Assembly (NCBI GenBank): GCA_007570945.1 | Contig: RKSH01000053.1 | Span: 1-11,518, forward strand | DNA length: 11,518 bases | DNA from: Gammaproteobacteria bacterium | Lineage (GTDB): Bacteria > Pseudomonadota > Gammaproteobacteria > Arenicellales > Spongiicolonaceae | Direction: 5' to 3' | Shown here: one piece after another, positions 1-6,521 of the stretch | How positions within the stretch are numbered: the stretch's first letter is position 1 | How the letters are laid out: every line of letters begins with the position of its first letter | Notes under the pieces: generated by a model | Database searches by the model: none | What the model was told of the DNA's origin: nothing | What the model saw: only the letters and a program-made list of their open reading frames with translations | Translations under genes and position numbers: made by a program

Positions 1-178
1 GGTGGGGGCGGTGGAATACGTGGTAAAATCCATGGCGCAGGCGGCCGGCGGTGAGGGGCAAACGGCGCTGTTTTTGTGCGGCGGTGGGGCCGAATTGGTG
101 CTGGCGCACTCGGCGCTGGCTTTTCGGCACTGCCCGGGGCTGGTGCTGGCGGGTCTGAGGGTGATGGTGGACGGATGA
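1..178 (+). CDS. coaX: Type III pantothenate kinase, C-terminal fragment
   Basis: This is the 3' end of a gene that begins before the window; the codon frame starts at base 2 and stops at the TGA at 176-178, giving 58 visible codons. The family phosphorylates pantothenate with ATP, the first step of coenzyme A synthesis in the cytoplasm. The visible tail reads LFLCGGGAELVLAHS and then CPGLVLAGLRVM. This resembles the last Gly-rich 'TGG-A' strand and the closing 'PDLVL-GL' helix of the type III (CoaX, ASKHA-fold) family. The stop overlaps the ATG of the next gene (ATGA, 175-178). The order coaX, SPOR protein, tRNA is common in gammaproteobacteria and supports the call. Catalytic N-terminal motifs are outside the window, so the assignment rests on the tail plus context. 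Confidence 0.68.
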   Translation, partial: VGAVEYVVKSMAQAAGGEGQTALFLCGGGAELVLAHSALAFRHCPGLVLAGLRVMVDG

Positions 179-849
179 AAAAACTGGTGATTTTCCTGTT
201 GGTGGCGCTCAATGGGGCGCTGTGGCTGGGTCCGCGTCTGGCGGAAATGCCCGGCGCGCCGGCGTGGGTGAAGGCGGCGGTGGAAATCCACTTGCCCGAC
301 CACAACCCGGCCGCCCTGCGCCTGCGCGGCGACGCCGGGGCCGGGGTGCGGCTGCTCAGCGAGGCGGAGGTGCGGCAGTTGGGCGCGCGGCCGGCCTGTT
401 TGCGCATCGGGCCGTTCAGCAGTGACGGCGCGCTGCAAGCGGCGGCGGCGACGCTGGGCAAACTCGGCATCGCCTTTGATGCGGTGACGGCGCCGGCGCG
501 GCGGGTGGAATCTTGGCGGGTGTTCCTCGGCCCGTTCACCAGCGATGCCGAGGTGCGGCGCAACCGCCAGTGGCTTAGACAGTCCGGCGAAAGCGGGCAT
601 TTTGTGGTGCGCGAGGACGGCCGGATGCTGGTGTCCCTGGGCCTGTTCACCCAGCGGCGCACCGCCGCCGCCGAGCAGAGGCGGGTGATGGAAGAACTTG
701 CCCTGGCCGCGCAAATCCGCCGCGAAATGCGCGACCTGCCCGGCGGCGGTTGGCTGGATACCGCCCAGCCGCTGAAGGCTGAAGTGCTGCGCCCCGGCGA
801 ATGGGGCGACCCCGGCGCATCGGTGAGGGCGTTGCGCTGCCGGGGGTGA
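175..849 (+). CDS. SPOR-domain-like membrane-anchored protein
   Basis: This is a 224-residue protein starting at ATG 175 inside the coaX stop (ATGA overlap). An in-frame ATG at 76 is possible but would overlap coaX by about 100 bases and put a Gly/Ala stretch before the membrane segment, so I prefer 175. Residues 1-20 (MKKLVIFLLVALNGALWLGP) form one hydrophobic anchor after two lysines, with the rest probably periplasmic. Three similar beta-alpha units follow, each beginning with a GPF or GLF motif: residues 75-100, 113-140 and 151-178. The last two make up the SPOR-type RNP fold that binds denuded peptidoglycan at division septa in studied members. Members of this family often sit directly after coaX in gammaproteobacteria. 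The precise role is unknown, and the SPOR match is by pattern only. Confidence 0.7.
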   Translation: MKKLVIFLLVALNGALWLGPRLAEMPGAPAWVKAAVEIHLPDHNPAALRLRGDAGAGVRLLSEAEVRQLGARPACLRIGPFSSDGALQAAAATLGKLGIAFDAVTAPARRVESWRVFLGPFTSDAEVRRNRQWLRQSGESGHFVVREDGRMLVSLGLFTQRRTAAAEQRRVMEELALAAQIRREMRDLPGGGWLDTAQPLKAEVLRPGEWGDPGASVRALRCRG

Positions 850-850
850 G

Positions 851-926
851 GCCCGCATAGCTCAGGCGGTAGAGCAGCTGATTTGTAATCAGCAGGTCGG
901 GGGTTCGAATCCCTCTGCGGGCTCCA
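851..926 (+). tRNA. tRNA-Thr (anticodon UGU)
   Basis: This is a complete 76-nt cloverleaf. The acceptor stem pairs GCCCGCA (851-857) with TGCGGGC, followed by discriminator T and an encoded CCA (924-926). The D stem pairs GCTC with GAGC. The anticodon stem GCTGA/TCAGC closes the loop TTTGTAA, with anticodon TGT at 884-886 reading ACA (threonine). The T arm carries GGTTCGAATCC. It begins one base after the stop codon of the SPOR-like gene, so it is probably processed from a transcript that also carries coaX and that gene. No convincing terminator separates it from the catabolic gene at 951. The body closely resembles gammaproteobacterial thrU-type tRNAs. Confidence 0.97.
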
Positions 927-950
927 GTTTGCTATAGTGGGCGGGAGATT

Positions 951-1940
951 ATGCGGTTGATTCAGTTTCAGGACCGGGGTGCGCGGTTTGTCGGCGCGGT
1001 GGCCGAGGAGGGGCGGTTGCGGCGTCTGCGCGGCGTTGAGTCGGTGTTTGCAATGGCCGGGGAGGCGGCCGATGGCGGCGTGGCCCTGGCCGATATTGTT
1101 GCGCGGACGGCCGGTGAGGTGATTGAAGAGGAGGGGCTGTTTGCGCAAGGGAAGGTTCTCTCTCCGGTGGACCATCCGCAGCCTGCGCGGATGATGGTTT
1201 CCGGCACCGGGCTGACGCATCTGGGCAGCGCCCAATCGCGCGACCAAATGCATGCCGATGACCAGGAGGCCGGGACGCTCACCGATTCCATGCGGATGTT
1301 TCGCCTTGGCCTGGAGGGCGGCAAGCCTTCACCGGGCGAGTTTTTCGGCGCCCAGCCGGAATGGTTTTACAAGGGTGACGGCGGCTGTGTGGTGCCGCCG
1401 GGGGCGGATATTGTGCGCCCGGCTTTTGCCGAGGGCGGCGGCGAGGAGGCGGAAATTGCCGGCGTTTACATCATTGACCGCAACGGCGCGCCGCACCGGA
1501 TTGGTTTTGTTTTGGGCAACGAATTTTCCGACCATGTCATGGAAAAGCAGAATTACCTGTGGCTGGCCCATTCCAAATTACGCCAGTGCGCCATTGGCCC
1601 GGAGTTGCTGGCGGGAAATCTGCCGCGCGACATTCAGGGCCGCTCGTCCATTCGCCGCGACGGCAAGACCATTTGGCAGAAAACTTTTGTCAGCGGTGAG
1701 GACAACATGTGCCACAGCATCGCCAATTTGGAGCGCCACCATTTCAAGTACGCCGGGTTTTGCCGTCCCGGCGACGTTCATGTTCATTTTTTCGGCGCCG
1801 CCGCGTTGAGTTTTTCCGATGATGTGCAAGCCGCTGATGGTGACGAGTTTGTGATTGAGTGCCCGGCATTCGGCCGTCCCTTGGTTAACCGTCTGCGGAT
1901 TGAGCGGGCGGAGAGCCGGCGCGACGTGGGGGTGTTGTGA
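951..1940 (+). CDS. AraD1/GguC-type fumarylacetoacetate hydrolase family protein
   Basis: This 329-residue protein is recognisable as the AraD1/GguC branch of the FAH superfamily. The signs are SGTGLTHLGSA (84-94), TDSMRMFRLGLEGGKP (111-126), QPEWFYKGDG (135-144), the acidic GGEEAEIAG segment (163-171), LGNEFSDHVME (188-198), LAHSKL (205-210) and RPGDVHVHFFG (272-282). The E166-x-E168 pair and the acidic residue in GNE (191) sit where the fold usually binds its divalent metal. FAH enzymes hydrolyse or dehydrate 2-oxo acids; in non-phosphorylated sugar-acid pathways a member splits 2,4-diketo-3-deoxy acids, and AraD1-type genes accompany sugar-acid catabolism. It probably acts last in the pathway encoded here. 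A GGGAG ribosome-binding site (943-947) precedes the ATG. The stop shares one base with the GntR start (TGATG, 1938-1942). The substrate is not known. Confidence 0.85.
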   Translation: MRLIQFQDRGARFVGAVAEEGRLRRLRGVESVFAMAGEAADGGVALADIVARTAGEVIEEEGLFAQGKVLSPVDHPQPARMMVSGTGLTHLGSAQSRDQMHADDQEAGTLTDSMRMFRLGLEGGKPSPGEFFGAQPEWFYKGDGGCVVPPGADIVRPAFAEGGGEEAEIAGVYIIDRNGAPHRIGFVLGNEFSDHVMEKQNYLWLAHSKLRQCAIGPELLAGNLPRDIQGRSSIRRDGKTIWQKTFVSGEDNMCHSIANLERHHFKYAGFCRPGDVHVHFFGAAALSFSDDVQAADGDEFVIECPAFGRPLVNRLRIERAESRRDVGVL

Positions 1941-2629
1941 TGGCCGAGGCGGCCTCGGCCGGCCTGGAATCCGCCCGCCCCTTTGAGCGCATCGTGCAGA
2001 CAATACGCACCCGTATTTTGTACGGCGACTATGAGCCCGGGCGCCATGTTTCAGAGCAGCAAATCGCCACGGAATTCGGCGTGTCGCGCACTTCGGTGCG
2101 CGGGGCGATGCACTTTCTGTGCGCGGAGGGCGTGCTGTCTTTGGTGCCCAACCGCGGGGCGGTGGTGCCGAAATACGACCGCCGCCTGATTGAAAGCACC
2201 ATTGAAATTGTGGAGTATATGGAGGCCGCCGCCGGTGAACTTGCGTGCCGGCGCATCGGCGAGGAGAAAGTTGACTGGATAGACTTTCTCACCGGGCAGA
2301 TGCATGCCGCTTTTAAGTGCGAGCAACGTTTGCGCTACTACCAATTAAACAAGCAAATCCACGAGGAGATTGTCAAATCGTCCGGCAACAGCGTTTTGAT
2401 TGGCGACTATGTTAAATACAACAACCGCCTTTACCGCACCCGGTTTCTGCCCGGTGACAGCCAAGTCATTCTGGCATCGGCCATGGAGGAGCATCTGAGG
2501 ATGGTGGATTTGCTGAGAAAAAGAGACGGCAAGGCCTTGGGCGCGCTCTTGTCCAGGCATCTCAGCCATGCGTGGAGGCGCGCCGGGATTAACCCGCTGC
2601 ATGCCGATGCCGCAAACAACCCCGGGTAG
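1940..2629 (+). CDS. GntR family transcriptional regulator, FCD/FadR-type
   Basis: This is a 229-residue regulator from ATG 1940; a GTG directly upstream at 1937 would add one Met. Residues 15-78 form the winged helix-turn-helix, including LYGDYEPGRHVSEQQIATEF, GVSRTSVRGA and the wing LVPNRGAVVP. Residues 85-215 form the all-helical FCD ligand domain. Its usual metal/ligand histidines appear present at H141 (NKQIHEEIVKSSGN), H185 (EEHLRMVDLL) and H207/H210 (RHLSHAW). FCD regulators commonly repress sugar-acid and organic-acid catabolic genes until the substrate or an intermediate binds. The gene is coupled to the FAH gene by a one-base overlap and is followed by an intergenic region with two candidate operators, so it likely controls the TRAP-PdxA-dehydratase genes. 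Confidence 0.92.
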   Translation: MAEAASAGLESARPFERIVQTIRTRILYGDYEPGRHVSEQQIATEFGVSRTSVRGAMHFLCAEGVLSLVPNRGAVVPKYDRRLIESTIEIVEYMEAAAGELACRRIGEEKVDWIDFLTGQMHAAFKCEQRLRYYQLNKQIHEEIVKSSGNSVLIGDYVKYNNRLYRTRFLPGDSQVILASAMEEHLRMVDLLRKRDGKALGALLSRHLSHAWRRAGINPLHADAANNPG

Positions 2630-2680
2630 AAAACAGGGTGAGGGGCGAGGGATTTACAGGCCATAAATTTTTTTCACATG

Positions 2681-2709
2681 TTGTATACAATCAGCGGAAT
2701 TGTGATACA
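2681..2709. promoter_or_regulatory. Candidate GntR/FCD operator pair upstream of dctP
   Basis: TTGTATACAA at 2681-2690 is a perfect 10-bp palindrome that fits the T-N-G-T...A-C-N-A pattern of FadR/FCD-type GntR operators. A second, looser site TGT-GAT-ACA lies at 2701-2709, about 19-20 bp centre to centre, which puts both on roughly the same helix face. A -10-like TACAAT (2686-2691) overlaps the first site, so binding there would block transcription. No good -35 partner stands out, and promoter placement is uncertain. The pair lies between the regulator and dctP in the only sizeable gap of the cluster. Confidence 0.55.
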
Positions 2710-2732
2710 TTCCCATGGTCTTTTCATCACCC

Positions 2733-2740
2733 GAGGAGGA
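2733..2740 (+). promoter_or_regulatory. Strong ribosome-binding site deciding the dctP start
   Basis: GAGGAGGA lies 7 bases before ATG 2748. It argues against the longer in-frame start at 2715, which would place this sequence inside the coding region and put 11 residues before the signal peptide. Confidence 0.8.
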
Positions 2741-2747
2741 ATTTACT

Positions 2748-3722
2748 ATGAAAAACAATGCTTTACTTCTGGCTGGGGCCTGCATTTTTTCGCTGGGGAT
2801 TGCGCCCGCCGCGCCGGCCCAGCAAGAGATTGTCTTCGCTGTCGGCGCCAATGTCGGCTCGGTGCAGGGGGACACCGCCCAGGAATTCACCCGGCTGGCC
2901 AACGAGAAACTTGGCGGCAGGGCGAAGATCACTTTCTACCACTCCGGCCAACTGGGCAAGGACAAGGAGTTGATGCAGAAACTCAAAATCGGCAGCGTTC
3001 ACTTGTCCATGCCGTCTTCGGTGATGGCCAATGTGGCTCCCGAGTTCGGGGTTTTTGACATGCCGTTCATCATCCGCGACCGCGAGCATCTGGCGCGGGT
3101 TGAGGACAAGGTGTTCTGGAAGCACATTGCCCCCAAAGCGGAGGAGAAAGGCTACCAGGTGCTGGCCATCTGGGAAAACGGCGTCCGCCAGATTACCAAC
3201 AACACCCGGCCCATCACCACGCCGGCGGATTTGGCCGGCATTAAGTTGCGCGTGCCGGGAAACAAGTGGCGCGCCGTCATGTTTGCGGAGTGGGGCGCCA
3301 ATCCGACCAAAATGTCATTCGGCGAGGTGTTCACCGCCCTGGAGACCCGGGTCATTGACGGGCAGGAAAATCCGCTGGCGAATATTGACGCGGCGAAATT
3401 AAACGAGGTGCAAAGCTACCTTTCCATGACCTCCCACGTCTACTCGCCTTCGTATCTGGTGACCAGCGTGAAAACATGGAAAGAGCTGCCGCGCCGGGTG
3501 CGCCGGGTTCTGCAGAAAACCGCCCGCGAAATGGAATTGTGGGCGCGCGCCGAGGGGGAGCGCAAAGACAACCTCCTGCGGGGCAAACTGCAGGCGGCCG
3601 GCATGAAAGTGAACGATGCCGACCAGGATGCTTTCATCCGCGCCAGCGCGCCGGTGTATGCAAAGTTCGCCGAAGAGGTGCCCACCGGGCGCGACTTGAT
3701 TGACGCCGTGCAGGGCCTTTAA
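2748..3722 (+). CDS. dctP: TRAP transporter solute-binding subunit, DctP family
   Basis: This is a 324-residue secreted binding protein. Residues 1-24 form a signal peptide ending in APA, with cleavage likely before QQEIVF. Family marks include the N-terminal ligand lobe (residues 27-90, with FYHSGQLGKDKELMQKL), MPFIIRDREHL (105-115), the hinge GIKLRVPGNKWR (164-175) carrying the Arg that in DctP proteins normally salt-bridges the substrate carboxylate, and EVFTALETRVIDGQENPL (193-210). It would capture a carboxylate, probably a sugar acid given the neighbours, and deliver it to DctQM. It starts the downstream part of the cluster with the strongest ribosome-binding site in the window, as expected for a periplasmic receptor needed in excess. 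The ligand cannot be read from the sequence. Confidence 0.94.
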   Translation: MKNNALLLAGACIFSLGIAPAAPAQQEIVFAVGANVGSVQGDTAQEFTRLANEKLGGRAKITFYHSGQLGKDKELMQKLKIGSVHLSMPSSVMANVAPEFGVFDMPFIIRDREHLARVEDKVFWKHIAPKAEEKGYQVLAIWENGVRQITNNTRPITTPADLAGIKLRVPGNKWRAVMFAEWGANPTKMSFGEVFTALETRVIDGQENPLANIDAAKLNEVQSYLSMTSHVYSPSYLVTSVKTWKELPRRVRRVLQKTAREMELWARAEGERKDNLLRGKLQAAGMKVNDADQDAFIRASAPVYAKFAEEVPTGRDLIDAVQGL

Positions 3723-3748
3723 CCGGCACCGCCGCAAACGAGGGTGCG

Positions 3749-4216
3749 GTGAGGGTGCGCTCGCTGTTGGACAAGGCGTTGCAGGGGGTTTGCATCCTGC
3801 TGATGCTGGGGCTGGCGGTGATGGTGCTGGCGGCTGTTCTGCTGCGCACCATCGGCAAGTCCCCGCTGTGGTATGACGAGGTGGCGGCCATGTGGCTGGT
3901 ATGGCTGACTTTTTTCGCCGCCGCCCTGGTCACCCTGAGGCGCGCGCACCTGGGTTTTGACGGCGCAATCAAGATAATGGCGCCGCCGCTCCGCCGCATG
4001 CTTTTTGTGGTGGCGGAGGCGGCGTCGTTAATTTTTTACGCGGCCGCCGCGGTCTACGGCTGGCGCGTTCTGGACATTATCGCCGGTGAGACTTTGATTA
4101 GTCTGCCGTGGCTGGGGTATGAGGTTGTGCAAGGGGTGATTCCCGTGACCGCGGCGCTGATGTTCATCTCGCAGTTGCTGAGCGCGCCGGATGCGTGGCG
4201 GCGTTTGAACCAATGA
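3749..4216 (+). CDS. dctQ: TRAP transporter small permease subunit, DctQ family
   Basis: This is a 155-residue inner-membrane protein with about four hydrophobic segments, roughly at residues 11-33, 46-63, 80-105 and 125-146. The SPLWYDEVAAMWLVWLTFFAAA region (38-59) and the following RRAHLGFD are typical of DctQ. It pairs with DctM to form the sodium-coupled TRAP permease. The start used is GTG 3749, with GAGG at 3740-3743 as ribosome-binding site; GTG 3755 two codons later is an alternative. The gap after dctP is 26 bases with no terminator, and the stop overlaps the dctM ATG (ATGA, 4213-4216). Confidence 0.9.
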   Translation: MRVRSLLDKALQGVCILLMLGLAVMVLAAVLLRTIGKSPLWYDEVAAMWLVWLTFFAAALVTLRRAHLGFDGAIKIMAPPLRRMLFVVAEAASLIFYAAAAVYGWRVLDIIAGETLISLPWLGYEVVQGVIPVTAALMFISQLLSAPDAWRRLNQ

Positions 4217-5493
4217 TTGCCCTCCTAACCGTCATACTGTTTGCAATGGTGGCCATTAACGTGCCCATTGCGGTGACCCTGGGCATCATCGGCACCGTCG
4301 GCCATCTGGCCAACACCGGGGAGTTGGGGCTTTACGACATGCCCCTCAAGTTGTTTGAAGGGGCGACCAATTTTCCGCTGATTGCAATTCCGCTGTTTGT
4401 TCTGGCCGGCGCGCTGATGAACACCACCGGCATTTCCGCGCGCCTGATAGAACTGGCGATGGCGCTGATTGGTTTTGTCCGCGGCGGGCTGGCCATGGTC
4501 AACGTGGCGGTGTCCATGTTCTTTGCCGAGATTTCCGGCAGCGCCGTCGCCGATGTGGCCGCGACCGGCTCGGTGATGATTCCGGCCATGAAAAAGCGCG
4601 GATATTCCCCGGCCTTTGCCGCCGCGGTCACCTCGTCCTCCGCATCGCTGGCCATCATTATTCCCCCGTCCATTCCGATGATTCTCTACGCCGCGTTTGC
4701 CGATGTGTCGGTGGTGCAGTTGTTTGTGGCCGGCATTGTGCCGGGCGTGCTGGGCGGTTTTGCGATGCTGTGCGTGTGCTGGCTGGTTGCCCGCCGCTAC
4801 AACCTGCCGCGGGAGGCCGCTTTTGACCTGGTCAATTTGGGGCGGAAATTTTGGGCGGCCAAGTACGCCTTGATGCTGCCGGTTATTATTTTGGGGGGCA
4901 TTTTCGGCGGGCTGGTGACGGCCACCGAAGGCGCCGGGCTGGCGGTGCTGGCGGCGGCGGTCATCGGCTTTGGCATTCACCGCGATTTGGATATTCGCCG
5001 GTTTCACAAGGCGCTGATTGAGGGCGTGATGCAAACCGGGGCCGTGATGCTGCTGGTGTCCACATCGGCGGTGCTGGGGTTGTTTCTGACGCAAAGCCAG
5101 GTGCCCCAGCAGTTCGCCGCCTGGGCGGTGGCGGCGGTTGAAAACAAATACCTGGTGCTGGCGCTGCTCAATGGCTTGCTGCTGCTGTTAGGGGTCTTCC
5201 TGCATGGGGCGGCGGCCATCGTGCTGGTTGTCCCCATTGTTTTGCCGCTGGCCCTGGCCGTGGGGGTGGACCCGCTGCATTTCGGATTGATCGTGACTTT
5301 GAATTTGGCCATCGGCCAGCAGACGCCGCCGGTGGCCAGCGTGCTTGCGACATCGTGCTCCATTGCCAAAGTGGACATGGCGCGGGCCACTCGCGCCAAT
5401 TGGCCGTTTATCGGCATTCTGTTGGGCGCGCTGTTGCTGGTGACTTACGCGCCCGCGGTGCCTTTGTTTTTGGTGGAGTATTTTTACCGGTGA
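4213..5493 (+). CDS. dctM: TRAP transporter large permease subunit, DctM family
   Basis: This is a 426-residue polytopic inner-membrane protein of normal DctM length. ATG 4213 is preferred over the upstream in-frame GTG 4195, because it overlaps the dctQ stop and begins directly with the first hydrophobic helix (MIALLTVILFAMVAINVPIA). Family features include FPLIAIPLFVLAGALMNTTG, the conserved AEISGSAVADVAATGSVMIPAMKKRGYSPAFAA region with the SSASLAIIIPPSIPM stretch after it, and GQQTPPVASVL near the C-terminus, all part of the substrate and sodium path. It forms the transport channel with DctQ for the carboxylate delivered by DctP. Its stop overlaps the GTG start of the PdxA-like gene by four bases. 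Confidence 0.94.
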   Translation: MIALLTVILFAMVAINVPIAVTLGIIGTVGHLANTGELGLYDMPLKLFEGATNFPLIAIPLFVLAGALMNTTGISARLIELAMALIGFVRGGLAMVNVAVSMFFAEISGSAVADVAATGSVMIPAMKKRGYSPAFAAAVTSSSASLAIIIPPSIPMILYAAFADVSVVQLFVAGIVPGVLGGFAMLCVCWLVARRYNLPREAAFDLVNLGRKFWAAKYALMLPVIILGGIFGGLVTATEGAGLAVLAAAVIGFGIHRDLDIRRFHKALIEGVMQTGAVMLLVSTSAVLGLFLTQSQVPQQFAAWAVAAVENKYLVLALLNGLLLLLGVFLHGAAAIVLVVPIVLPLALAVGVDPLHFGLIVTLNLAIGQQTPPVASVLATSCSIAKVDMARATRANWPFIGILLGALLLVTYAPAVPLFLVEYFYR

Positions 5494-6521
5494 ACAGACT
5501 GCGAATCGCGTTTGTCCCCGGAGACCCCGGCGGCATTGGCCCGGAGTTGACGGCGAAGGTTTTGTCTTCACCCCCCGCGGAGGTCGATATGCTGCTGGTC
5601 GGGGACGAGAAAGTTGTCACTCATGGGGAGCAAGTCGCCGGTGTGTGCATGAATCGCGCCACGGTGGCCGAGGATTCCCTGTCCACCGCATGGCCCGCGC
5701 GCCCTCTTTTGTTCTTGCAGCGCAATGGCGCTTCGCCGGATGAGATTAGCCCCGGCGGCGCCACGGCCGCCGGCGGGCGGGCGTCGTTGCGGGAGTTGGA
5801 GTGCGCGGTTGATTTGGCGGCGCGCGGCATCGTGGACGGCGTGTGTTTTGCCCCGCTCAATAAACATGCGATGAAACTGGGGGGAATGGACGCGCAGGAT
5901 GAACTTCACCACCTCGCCGGTTTTCTGGGGTTCAGCGGCTGTCTCAGCGAGATTAACATCACCGACGCCGGCGTCTGGACCAGCCGGGTGACCAGTCATG
6001 TGCCGCTGCGCCGGGTGCCGGATTTAATTGACGGAAAAAAAATTAAGGCGTCGGCGCGACTCTTATCGCGCGCTTTGCGGGAATACGGGGTGCCTGCTCC
6101 GCAAATAGCGGTTGCCGCATTGAACCCCCATGGCGGTGACGGCGGCAATTTCGGGCGGGAGGAAATTGACATCATCGCCCCGGCGGTGAAGGAATTGCGC
6201 GAGGAGGGCATGCGGGCGGTGGGGCCCTATCCCGCCGACACGTTGTTTCGCCGGGCGCTTGCGGAAAATATTCACGGCGTGGTGACCATGTACCATGACC
6301 AGGGGCAAATCGCCCTGAAGTTGCAGGGCTTTGAGCGCGGCGTGTCGGTGCTGGGCGGCTTGCCGGTGGCGGTGGCGACGCCCGCGCATGGAACGGCATA
6401 TGATATTGCCGGGCGGAATGCAGCATTCACCGGCGCCACCGAAGCGGCGCTGCAAGTGGTGATTCAGATGGCGGCGCAAAAGCGCGAGCGCGCCCGGGGC
6501 AAAGAGCGGCATGAAAATTAA
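5490..6521 (+). CDS. PdxA-like NAD-dependent dehydrogenase, catabolic-type paralogue
   Basis: This 343-residue protein starts at GTG 5490 inside the dctM stop (GTGA); the frame is open upstream but that part is dctM shadow. PdxA-family marks are FVPGDPGGIGPEL (8-20), APLNKHAM (121-128), VTSHVPLRRV (167-176), LNPHGGDGGNFGREEIDII (211-229), GPYPADTLF (245-253), MYHDQGQIALK (267-277) and HGTAYDIAG (300-308). True PdxA oxidises 4-phosphohydroxy-L-threonine for vitamin B6. Paralogues (PdxA2) act on sugar-acid phosphates, and TphB acts on a terephthalate diol. H170 and H269 match two of the PdxA metal histidines. The third, normally in a GHTE motif, is replaced here by DELHH (137-141). Together with the TRAP and dehydratase neighbours, this favours a catabolic oxidation of a sugar-acid intermediate over B6 synthesis. 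Confidence 0.85.
   Translation: MNRLRIAFVPGDPGGIGPELTAKVLSSPPAEVDMLLVGDEKVVTHGEQVAGVCMNRATVAEDSLSTAWPARPLLFLQRNGASPDEISPGGATAAGGRASLRELECAVDLAARGIVDGVCFAPLNKHAMKLGGMDAQDELHHLAGFLGFSGCLSEINITDAGVWTSRVTSHVPLRRVPDLIDGKKIKASARLLSRALREYGVPAPQIAVAALNPHGGDGGNFGREEIDIIAPAVKELREEGMRAVGPYPADTLFRRALAENIHGVVTMYHDQGQIALKLQGFERGVSVLGGLPVAVATPAHGTAYDIAGRNAAFTGATEAALQVVIQMAAQKRERARGKERHEN

Noticed and set aside
933..938. TATAGT as a -10 element for the FAH gene
   Set aside because: No -35-like sequence lies 16-18 bases upstream (this falls in the tRNA T arm), and the start site would leave a leader of only a few bases. It remains a weak possibility.
4225..5094. Minus-strand open frame of 289 codons opposite dctM
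   Set aside because: The His/Gln/Asn-rich composition is typical of the antisense of a membrane-protein gene, and dctM is clearly the real gene.
5490..6521. The PdxA-like gene as the vitamin B6 biosynthetic pdxA
   Set aside because: It is embedded in a TRAP/dehydratase cluster and lacks the GHTE motif, both of which point to a catabolic paralogue.
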